The notes beneath the pieces are model-generated. The model was not told where the DNA came from, did no database searches, and worked only from the letters and a program-made list of their open reading frames with translations. Shown here piece by piece: positions 1-5,114 of a DNA stretch of 5,872 nucleotides (position 1 is its first letter; each line of letters begins with the position of its first letter). This DNA comes from SHAN690 sp040221375 (GTDB taxonomy: Bacteria; Bacteroidota; Bacteroidia; Flavobacteriales_G; Salibacteraceae): positions 1 to 5,872 of the forward strand of contig JAVKEP010000096.1 of NCBI GenBank assembly GCA_040221375.1. Reading direction: 5' to 3'. The translations under genes and the position numbers were made by a program.

Positions 1-1
1 C

Positions 2-919
2 ATTTGGGGTTCAATCGTCCCTTACGGCATGAGCAATCCTGGCTGGGGAACTGCCACTTCTGCACCATGGAGAGCGGGTGCAGATGAAAACACGGTCATT
101 TCCTTTTCTACTCCTGTCAAGCTAAATGGTACTCCCGTAGAGGCCGGCTCGTATGGCCTGTTCATGGTCATTGAAGAAACAGGTGCGGTCGAAATCATTC
201 TTTGTTCCAATAAGGACAGTTGGGGATCCTATTTCTATGATGAAAAAGAAGTGGTGGCGCGTGCAAGTACATCTTGGCAGGAACACACATTCACCGAATA
301 CCTCGAATACGCGTTTGATGACTTTACAAAAAACAGTGCGTACTGTGCGCTGAACTGGGAAACAAAGTCGATCCCGTTCGAAATCGAAGTGGATTTGAAT
401 GCCACGGTTGTTGAACCATTGAGGAACGACCTACGCGGCACTGCACGCTTTTCGTATCTAGGACTTTTAGAAGCAGCCAATTGGTGTGTTCAAAACAACA
501 CCAACCTCGAAGAGGCACTGGGGTGGGCGACAACGGCGGCCAACATGAATCCGCAATTCGCGACGCTTCGCGTTAAATCCGATGCGCTGAGGGCCTTGGG
601 TAAAATTGAAGAGGCAGATACAGAAATGGAGAAGGCTTTGCCGTTGGCATCCGTCTTTCAACTGCATGGCTACGGAAGGCAATTGATTACCGAGGGCCGA
701 GAAGACGACGCATTGAAAATCTTTCAAGCTAACGCCAAACAGAACCCAAACACATGGCCGGTAAACTATGGCCTGGCAAGAGGATACTCGGCAAAAGGAG
801 AGTATGCGAAGGCATTGACCTACTTAAAAAAGGCGGAGAAGAATTGTCCGGACGATATCAATCGAAACCTCTTGAAGGAAAACATCACCAAGCTGGAGCG
901 CAAAGAAGACATCAACTAG
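2..919 (+). CDS. DUF2911 domain protein with C-terminal TPR repeats (5'-truncated)
   Basis: The reading frame is open from the window edge, so the N-terminus, presumably with a signal peptide, is missing; the first internal Met is at 29. The visible 305 residues begin with IWGSIVPYG, the conserved DUF2911 entry motif. It is followed by PWRAGADENTVISFS and then VEAGSYGLFM, the usual succession in this family. The DUF2911 beta-rich domain covers about residues 1-140. From about 150 to 290 there are helical pairs typical of tetratricopeptide repeats, for example NPNTWPVNYGLARGYSAKG followed by an EYAKALTYLKKA helix. Family members are predicted exported proteins of Bacteroidota and other phyla with no established function; TPRs suggest protein-protein contacts. 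A stretch of about ten residues lies between VPYG and WRAG, where many relatives have only KV. The Rrf2 gene follows after 65 bp in the same direction. The family call is firm; the cellular role is unknown. Confidence 0.88.
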   Translation: MWGSIVPYGMSNPGWGTATSAPWRAGADENTVISFSTPVKLNGTPVEAGSYGLFMVIEETGAVEIILCSNKDSWGSYFYDEKEVVARASTSWQEHTFTEYLEYAFDDFTKNSAYCALNWETKSIPFEIEVDLNATVVEPLRNDLRGTARFSYLGLLEAANWCVQNNTNLEEALGWATTAANMNPQFATLRVKSDALRALGKIEEADTEMEKALPLASVFQLHGYGRQLITEGREDDALKIFQANAKQNPNTWPVNYGLARGYSAKGEYAKALTYLKKAEKNCPDDINRNLLKENITKLERKEDIN

Positions 920-961
920 CATTTGTCGGCGACTTCAGCCGTTTCAGTGTACTCTATCAAG

Positions 962-986
962 AAAGTAGACTATCTTAGCCGTCCAT
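962..986 (+). promoter_or_regulatory. Candidate Rrf2/IscR-like operator overlapping the Rrf2 start codon
   Basis: This 25-bp stretch contains the core GACTATCTTAGCC (968-980), a partial dyad GnCTA-N3-TAGnC. By eye it matches the E. coli IscR type 1 consensus (ATASYYGACTRWWWYAGTCRRSTAT) at about 19 of 25 positions, with 11 of 13 in the core. It ends inside the ATG at 985. The position suits autoregulation by road-block or promoter occlusion. That the local Rrf2 protein binds it is inference, and one degenerate site could arise by chance. Confidence 0.3.
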
Positions 987-1425
987 GCTCTCGAAAAAGG
1001 CTAAATATGCGATGGTTGCGTTGGTTCACTTGGCAAAACACGGGAACGACGGACCCGTATTGATCTCCCGTATTGCAGAGGCTGAACACATACCTCAAAA
1101 ATTTCTTGAAGCCATCCTACTCGACTTGAAACGCGACGGTGTTTTGGCGAGTAAAAAGGGGAAAGGTGGCGGATACTACTTGATCAAGGACCCAGCTGAT
1201 GTGAACATGGCGGATGTGATGCGCTTATTCGATGGGGCAATTGCCCTTTTGCCTTGTGTGACGTACAAATACTACGAACGGTGTGAGGAGTGCAAGGACG
1301 AAGAGACATGCGGAATCAGGGAAACTTTTTTACTCGTTAGAAATGAAACCGTCGAACGGCTTAAGGCCGCTACCCTAGCCCACATCATTCAGACAGAGCA
1401 AAACCTCAGCGGCAAGAAAAGATAA
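985..1425 (+). CDS. Rrf2-family transcriptional regulator, putative Fe-S sensor
   Basis: This 146-residue protein has the usual length of the Rrf2 family (IscR, NsrR, CymR, RirA). The N-terminal winged helix-turn-helix starts with MLSKKAKYAMVALVHLAK. The recognition region is IPQKFLEAILLDLKRDGVL (about 36-54), and the wing carries the hallmark KGKGGGYYL (58-66). The sensor part holds four cysteines at 91, 100, 103 and 109 (C-X8-C-X2-C-X5-C) within the segment before a long dimerisation helix. In IscR and NsrR three cysteines in this region bind an Fe-S cluster; the spacing here differs, so cluster binding is likely but inferred. No Shine-Dalgarno sequence precedes the ATG, as is usual in Bacteroidota, and it is the only early Met. 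A degenerate IscR-like palindrome overlaps the start, hinting at autoregulation. The SLC13 transporter downstream is the nearest possible target. The specific signal (Fe-S status, nitric oxide, cysteine or sulfur) cannot be read from sequence. Confidence 0.92.
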   Translation: MLSKKAKYAMVALVHLAKHGNDGPVLISRIAEAEHIPQKFLEAILLDLKRDGVLASKKGKGGGYYLIKDPADVNMADVMRLFDGAIALLPCVTYKYYERCEECKDEETCGIRETFLLVRNETVERLKAATLAHIIQTEQNLSGKKR

Positions 1426-1428
1426 TAC

Positions 1429-1445
1429 TCTAGTAAGCTTATAGA
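1429..1445. repeat. Imperfect palindrome upstream of the SLC13 promoter elements
   Basis: The 8-bp perfect palindrome TAAGCTTA (1434-1441) is flanked by TCTA (1429-1432) and TAGA (1442-1445), with one extra G at 1433 breaking the symmetry. It begins 4 bp after the Rrf2 stop codon and lies about where the -33 region of the first TAnnTTTG element would fall. It could be a regulator-binding site for the SLC13 gene. It is AT-rich and lacks a loop, so it is not a convincing terminator. Confidence 0.3.
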
Positions 1446-1456
1446 CTTAATATATT

Positions 1457-1482
1457 TAATTTTGTACTTCCTGCTAGTTTTG
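1457..1482 (+). promoter_or_regulatory. Tandem Bacteroidota-type -7 elements before the SLC13 gene
   Basis: Two exact matches to the Bacteroidota -7 consensus TAnnTTTG occur here: TAATTTTG at 1457-1464 and TAGTTTTG at 1475-1482. Neither has a clear TTG at the expected upstream distance, though that element is often weak. Transcription from either would give a leader of roughly 70-95 nt before the ATG at 1562. They suggest that the transporter has its own promoter and need not be co-transcribed with the Rrf2 gene. Confidence 0.45.
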
Positions 1483-1561
1483 AATAGAAAAATGCGTTTT
1501 GGCTTCTCCATACCAGCCCAGTCATACTTAGGTTCGCAAACCGATCTCTTTCACGTATCGA

Positions 1562-3367
1562 ATGCTTGAATCAGTGCACATAGACATGTACATCACCCTT
1601 GCGGTGATCATAGGAGCCGTGATCCTTTTTATTACCGAAAAGCTCTCTGTGGACCTCATCGCCTTGTTGATCATCGGAGCCTTGGTAACAACCGGTGTCA
1701 TATCGCCGGCCGAAGGCATGCTTGGTTTCAGCAACCCAGCAACAATGACGGTTGCATTCATGTTTGTGATTTCAGGTGCGATTTTGAAAACGGGTTCACT
1801 GCAATACGTGGCTGGTCAATTGACGAAGACGTTCAAGAATCACTACCAACGTGGCGTGGTTTTGCTCATGCTAATGGTCAGCGGAGTGAGCGCTTTTATC
1901 AATAACACCCCTGTAGTAGCTGTGATGATTCCCGTTACGATACAGATTGCCAAGAACACCAACCGAGCTGCGAGTAAGTTATTGATTCCTATTAGCTACG
2001 CTTCCATATTTGGCGGGACTTGCACCCTGATCGGGACATCGACCAACATCTTGGTAAGCGGTATCGCTGAGCAAAACGGTTTGGATCCGTTTGGTATGTT
2101 CGACTTCGCACCGATGGGATTGGTGTTTGTGGTGGTCGGATCGCTTTTTATGATATTCATCGGGCAGCGATTGCTTCCAACCCGTGTAGAGAGCAATGAA
2201 GCCGAATTAGAAGAAAGTCTGATCGATTATTTGGCTGAAATTGAGATACTTCCCGATTCAGACTTGGCCAATAAATCCATCCTCTCCTCCCCGCTTGTCA
2301 AGTTGCTTGAGATGGAAATTTTAGAACTCCGCAGAGGAAGTACGGTCATGAATCTACCCCAAGGCGACACGCGGCTCTTAGCAGGCGATATTTTAAAAGT
2401 GAAATGCAACGTCGCGAAAATGAAGCAGCTTAAGGATCAACTCAAGGTAAGAGTAATGCCTTTCGCAGACGACCTCGAAACCGATGAAGGCGATGATAAG
2501 AATTCGTTCGTGGAATTGGTGATACCCACGAATTCAGCGCTTGAAGGAAAAACGCTGCGCGAATTTGACTTCAGAAGAAGGTATAGGGCGGCTCCATTGG
2601 CCATCCGGCACAGAGAAGACGTAATGCACGACCTATTACAAGATGTGCGTCTGCGTTCGGGCGACGTGATTCTCGTAGAAATGAAAACGCATTTTCTTGA
2701 GCAGTGGAGAAGCAATGCCAGAGACCAGAACATTCCCTTCATTATTCTCAGTGAAGAAGGTATTCTCAGCTTCGATCGTAAAAGCTTTGCCATAGTGATC
2801 TCCATCATTCTCGGCGTTTTGGTCACCGCCTCCACCGGTCTTCTTCCCATCGTGATTAGCACCATGCTTGGCGTATGCTTGCTCGTAATCACTGGCTGCC
2901 TCAACATGAAAGAGGTTTATCGTAGCATCCAATGGCCTATTGTATTCCTCCTTGCAGGTGCATTGAGCCTCGGGGTTGCCATGGAAAATTCTGGTTTGGC
3001 CCATATGATAGCGATGACCATCGTGGACAACCTTCATTCCTTCGGGCCCATCGCCATACTTTCTGGCATCTACCTATTGACTAGTCTGCTCACTGAAACA
3101 ATGAGCAACAATGCAACGGCTGCGCTTATTGCACCCATTGCAATCGCGACGGCCCATCAATTGGATGTATCGCCGGTTCCTTTCCTAATGGCCGTGATGT
3201 TTGCCGCCTCCGCCAGTTTCATGACACCCATAGGTTACCAAACGAATACGATGATCTACTCCGCAGGAGGATACCGATTTCGCGACTTCTTGAAGGTTGG
3301 AATATGGATTAACCTCCTCTTTTGGTTGCTTAGCACACTGCTGATCCCGGTCTTCTTTCCGTTTTAA
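1562..3367 (+). CDS. SLC13-family anion permease with two RCK_C (TrkA-C) domains
   Basis: This is an inner-membrane transporter of 601 residues. Hydrophobic segments at about 10-205 and 407-600 flank a soluble insert of about 210-400. Each membrane half carries the SLC13/DASS repeat signature. In the first half these are SAFINNTPVVAVMIP (110-124) and GTSTNILVSG (158-167); in the second, ETMSNNATAALIAP (512-525) and SFMTPIGYQTNTMIY (552-566). The Asn/Thr motifs form the sodium and anion sites in this family. The insert contains two RCK_C units (about 220-295 and 312-393), each with the AGDIL/SGDVI turn typical of TrkA-C. This arrangement is common in bacterial SLC13 permeases, several of which act on sulfate; dicarboxylate or other anions remain possible. 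ATG 1562 is chosen for the longest frame; Met9 at 1586 would also leave the first membrane helix intact. The stop codon overlaps that of the convergent cyclophilin gene. Confidence 0.9.
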   Translation: MLESVHIDMYITLAVIIGAVILFITEKLSVDLIALLIIGALVTTGVISPAEGMLGFSNPATMTVAFMFVISGAILKTGSLQYVAGQLTKTFKNHYQRGVVLLMLMVSGVSAFINNTPVVAVMIPVTIQIAKNTNRAASKLLIPISYASIFGGTCTLIGTSTNILVSGIAEQNGLDPFGMFDFAPMGLVFVVVGSLFMIFIGQRLLPTRVESNEAELEESLIDYLAEIEILPDSDLANKSILSSPLVKLLEMEILELRRGSTVMNLPQGDTRLLAGDILKVKCNVAKMKQLKDQLKVRVMPFADDLETDEGDDKNSFVELVIPTNSALEGKTLREFDFRRRYRAAPLAIRHREDVMHDLLQDVRLRSGDVILVEMKTHFLEQWRSNARDQNIPFIILSEEGILSFDRKSFAIVISIILGVLVTASTGLLPIVISTMLGVCLLVITGCLNMKEVYRSIQWPIVFLLAGALSLGVAMENSGLAHMIAMTIVDNLHSFGPIAILSGIYLLTSLLTETMSNNATAALIAPIAIATAHQLDVSPVPFLMAVMFAASASFMTPIGYQTNTMIYSAGGYRFRDFLKVGIWINLLFWLLSTLLIPVFFPF

Positions 3368-3864
3368 TCTTTCAGCTCACCGCAGTCTTCTATCACAATT
3401 TTCTTTGACGTCTGACCGCTTCTGGAACCAAAGGACTCGATTTGCTTGACAATGTCCAGTCCTTCTGTCACTTGGCCAAACACTACGTGAGCCCCGTCCA
3501 ACCAATCCGTCGGAATCGTACAGATAAAAAACTGGCTGCCGTTCGTGTTGGGTCCTGCATTGGCCATGGATAAGATCCCTGGGCCCGTATGCTTCAAATC
3601 GAAATTCTCATCGGGAAAGCGCTCCCCATAAATCGACATTCCTCCCGTGCCATTGTGGTTGGTAAAGTCTCCGCCTTGCAACATAAAATCAGGAATCACT
3701 CGATGAAATGAGCTGCCTTTGTAGCCCATTCCTTTTTCTCCAGTACAAAGGGCTCTAAAATTCTCGGCTGTTTTAGGAACCGCATCTGCGCGGAGTTCAA
3801 ATACAATGCGTCCTAGCTTTTCGCCATCTGCAGACACATCAAAGTAACATTTAGGGTTGCTCAT
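3364..3864 (-). CDS. Cyclophilin A-type peptidyl-prolyl cis-trans isomerase
   Basis: This enzyme isomerises Xaa-Pro bonds. It has 166 residues, no signal peptide and no membrane segment, so it is predicted cytosolic. It aligns with eukaryotic cyclophilin A almost without gaps, and the catalytic residues fall at the same numbers as in human CypA: R55, F60, M61, Q63, A101, N102, Q111, F113, W121, L122 and H126. The blocks PKTAENFRALCTGEKG, FHRVIPDFMLQGGDFT and GPGILSMANAGPNTNGSQFF are near-identical to it. W121, the cyclosporin-contacting Trp that many bacterial cyclophilins lack, is present. Compared from memory, identity to human CypA is roughly three quarters, much higher than for E. coli PpiA or PpiB. 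No Shine-Dalgarno sequence is seen. The gene is divergent from the FKBP gene, and its TAA shares bases with the SLC13 stop. Transfer from a eukaryote is a reasonable but untested explanation. Confidence 0.97.
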   Translation of the reverse strand: MSNPKCYFDVSADGEKLGRIVFELRADAVPKTAENFRALCTGEKGMGYKGSSFHRVIPDFMLQGGDFTNHNGTGGMSIYGERFPDENFDLKHTGPGILSMANAGPNTNGSQFFICTIPTDWLDGAHVVFGQVTEGLDIVKQIESFGSRSGQTSKKIVIEDCGELKD

Positions 3865-3933
3865 ATCATTAAATATTGAACTGCGAATGTGGAGAATAAT
3901 TCATGGAGGTCAAGTGTATTTATATTCGTGGCC

Positions 3934-4404
3934 ATGAAAAATGTACTTAAGATCCTCGCCATGGCTACGTTCGTCCTATTCACGAGTCTTCATTCTGGCT
4001 GTAAAAAAGACGATGGACCTTCGCAACAGGAGAAGGATGAGGAGATTATTCAATCTTACATCTCCGACAACAGCCTAGATGCGACTGCCACAGGCACAGG
4101 TTTGTACGTTGTCATCGACGAGGAAGGTTCGGGCAACCACCCTACCATAAACGATGAAGTGGCCGTTTACTATCGCGGATACTTACCCAATCAAGAAGTA
4201 TTTGACCTTACAGGCGTAGACCCAGCTGTGTTTCCGTTGAGTCAAGTCATCCAAGGATGGCAGGAAGGAATTCCTTATTTCAAACCTGGAGGATCTGGAA
4301 CCTTGCTGATTCCTTCACACCTGGGGTATGGCAGCCAGCGTGCTGGATCCATCCCTCCTAACTCCGTTCTAATTTTCGACATCACCTTGGTGCGGGTGAA
4401 TTGA
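3934..4404 (+). CDS. FKBP-type peptidyl-prolyl cis-trans isomerase, predicted lipoprotein
   Basis: From ATG 3934 the product has 156 residues. MKNVLKILAMATFVLFTSLHSGC is a lipoprotein-like signal with Cys23 followed by KKDDGPS, the charged tether typical of Bacteroidota lipoproteins. The lipobox is imperfect, with His at -3. An upstream in-frame ATG at 3889 would add 15 residues ahead of the natural signal peptide, so I prefer 3934. The FKBP domain covers about 52-156. Active-site residues equivalent to those of FKBP12 are all present: Y80, F90-D91, F100, V105-I106, W109, Y132, I140 and F148. The block VIQGWQEGIPYFKPGG and the end GSIPPNSVLIFDITLV are diagnostic. The protein probably assists folding at the periplasmic face of the envelope. 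The gene is divergent from the cyclophilin gene, with only 69 bp between start codons. A hairpin with a short T-run at 4451-4476 may end its transcript. Confidence 0.93.
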   Translation: MKNVLKILAMATFVLFTSLHSGCKKDDGPSQQEKDEEIIQSYISDNSLDATATGTGLYVVIDEEGSGNHPTINDEVAVYYRGYLPNQEVFDLTGVDPAVFPLSQVIQGWQEGIPYFKPGGSGTLLIPSHLGYGSQRAGSIPPNSVLIFDITLVRVN

Positions 4405-4450
4405 TTTCCAATCCTACGGACTCGAGTTCCACTGTGCGGTGCTAGCCGGG

Positions 4451-4476
4451 AGCAAGTGCTTACAAACACTTGTTTT
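4451..4476 (+). terminator. Probable intrinsic terminator of the FKBP gene
   Basis: AGCAAGTG (4451-4458) pairs with CACTTGTT (4467-4474), using one G-T wobble, around an 8-nt loop. The right arm runs into a TTTT stretch at 4473-4476. It lies 46 bp after the FKBP stop codon. The stem is moderate and the T-run is short, so efficiency is uncertain. A competing fold exists (4454-4491). Confidence 0.45.
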
Positions 4477-4491
4477 CGATTGTAAACGCTT
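4454..4491. repeat. Inverted repeat competing with the terminator hairpin
   Basis: AAGTGCTTACAA (4454-4465) can pair with TTGTAAACGCTT (4480-4491) over 12 positions, with one G-T wobble and one C-A mismatch, around a 14-nt loop. The left arm shares bases with the left arm of the hairpin at 4451-4476, so the two structures exclude each other. Nothing in the sequence shows that this choice is regulated. Confidence 0.4.
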
Positions 4492-4501
4492 ATCAACCGA
4501 C

Positions 4502-4528
4502 TTGACTATCCGATACGTTGTTGGTTTG
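4502..4528 (+). promoter_or_regulatory. Weak candidate promoter for ssb
   Basis: TTG at 4502-4504 is followed after 16 bp by TTGGTTTG (4521-4528), one mismatch from the TAnnTTTG -7 consensus. The spacing is at the short edge for this phylum. If used, it would give ssb a leader of nearly 150 nt. This is the best-looking candidate in the spacer, but it is weak. Confidence 0.25.
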
Positions 4529-4546
4529 CCCCATCGTTCTTTTGAT

Positions 4547-4633
4547 CACTCCACCTCAACAGGAGCTCACAAGAAGTAATTGAAACGGCAAACAGCCACA
4601 CAACAGGATGCATACCCATCAAAGGGTGGAGTG
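4547..4633. repeat. Nine-bp inverted repeat enclosing 69 nt in the ssb leader
   Basis: CACTCCACC (4547-4555) is perfectly complementary to GGTGGAGTG (4625-4633). In RNA this would close a domain of about 87 nt upstream of ssb. No recognised riboswitch or structured RNA class is apparent inside it. Given the size of the spacer, a chance 9-bp match is not excluded. Confidence 0.3.
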
Positions 4634-4635
4634 TG

Positions 4636-4686
4636 ATGAAGGACGGTGAAATTCAATACATCATTCATTTTAATAAGCAATCATGA
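4636..4686 (+). CDS. Possible 16-codon leader ORF overlapping the ssb start
   Basis: An ATG at 4636 opens a 16-codon frame encoding MKDGEIQYIIHFNKQS. Its TGA (4684-4686) overlaps the ssb ATG in the four-base arrangement ATGA, the usual geometry for translational coupling. The frame is open further back to 4546 without another ATG, and the residues before the Met (GCIPIKGWSV) are not obviously non-coding. No Shine-Dalgarno sequence is visible and the peptide is not recognised. It may be a chance ORF; only the overlap makes it worth recording. Confidence 0.2.
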   Translation: MKDGEIQYIIHFNKQS

Positions 4687-5030
4687 ACGCATTAAGAAAT
4701 CGAGTTCAGCTAATCGGACACTTGGGAATGGACCCTGAAGTAAAGTCTTTTGAGAAAAACCGCAAAATGGCGCGTTTCTCAATCGCTACCAACGAAAGTT
4801 ACAATAACAACAAGGGCGAGAAAGTCCAAGACACGCAATGGCACAACGTTGTGATGTGGGGGAAAGTAGCGGAGATCGCTGAAAAGTACCTAAAGAAGGG
4901 GCAAGAAATCGCTGTAGAAGGAAAGTTGGTGAGTCGATCTTGGGAGACCGAAGAAGGCGAAAAACGCTACATCACTGAAGTCGTGGCCAATGAAATGGTC
5001 CTTCTTGGAAAGAAAGAAGCGGCTGCGTAA
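4683..5030 (+). CDS. ssb: Single-stranded DNA-binding protein, short form without acidic tail
   Basis: This 115-residue protein is essentially one OB-fold (about 3-109). It starts with LRNRVQLIGHLGMDPEV and has the SSB block ARFSIATNESY, then TQWHNVVMWGKVAEIAEKYLKKG and VEGKLVSRSW. Aromatic residues W53, W59 and W87 sit where E. coli SSB has W54, F60 and W88, which stack on DNA bases. It probably binds single-stranded DNA as a tetramer during replication, repair or recombination. It lacks the glycine/proline-rich linker and acidic DDIPF-type tip that recruit partner proteins, and ends in KKEAAA. Such short SSBs are common in Bacteroidota, often beside a longer housekeeping SSB, so it may be a secondary paralogue. 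A long spacer precedes it and a strong terminator follows 24 bp after the stop, so it appears monocistronic. Confidence 0.95.
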   Translation: MNALRNRVQLIGHLGMDPEVKSFEKNRKMARFSIATNESYNNNKGEKVQDTQWHNVVMWGKVAEIAEKYLKKGQEIAVEGKLVSRSWETEEGEKRYITEVVANEMVLLGKKEAAA

Positions 5031-5054
5031 TCGTGCGCGTGCTTCGGATGGAGG

Positions 5055-5082
5055 AAAGGGTGCACTCAGTGCGCCCTTTTTT
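5055..5082 (+). terminator. Strong intrinsic terminator after ssb
   Basis: AAAGGGTGCAC (5055-5065) pairs with GTGCGCCCTTT (5069-5079) in an 11-bp stem with one T-G wobble and a 3-nt loop (TCA). It is followed by a run of six T (5077-5082). It lies 24 bp after the ssb stop codon and 32 bp before the stop of the convergent FISUMP gene. Read on the minus strand the T-run is only about three bases, so it serves mainly ssb. Confidence 0.9.
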
Positions 5083-5114
5083 ATTGTCATTTTAGAAGTG
5101 AATCACTCTTCAAT

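Noticed and set aside
917..925. TAGCATTTG as a -7 element for the Rrf2 gene
   Set aside because: The gap between TA and TTTG is three bases rather than two, the TA belongs to the preceding stop codon, and no upstream TTG is well placed.
927..945. Small hairpin CGGC-N7-GCCG followed by TTT after the DUF2911 gene
   Set aside because: The stem is only four bp and the T-run three bases, too weak to call a terminator.
2437..3037. Two long minus-strand frames (156 and 133 codons) inside the SLC13 gene
   Set aside because: They are antisense to well-conserved membrane and RCK_C motifs, have low-complexity compositions, and resemble no known family. They are shadows of the permease gene.
3921..3928. 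TATATTCG as a promoter for the FKBP gene
   Set aside because: It has one mismatch to TAnnTTTG, lies only five bases before the ATG so would require a leaderless transcript, and lacks a partner TTG.
3889..3933. Upstream start of the FKBP gene adding 15 residues
   Set aside because: The extra residues precede a complete signal peptide beginning with MKN at 3934, so the longer form would place an uncharged extension before the natural N-region.
4275..4496. Minus-strand frame of 73 codons covering the FKBP 3' end
   Set aside because: It is antisense to the conserved FKBP C-terminus, has no recognisable motif, and its start lies within the hairpin region.
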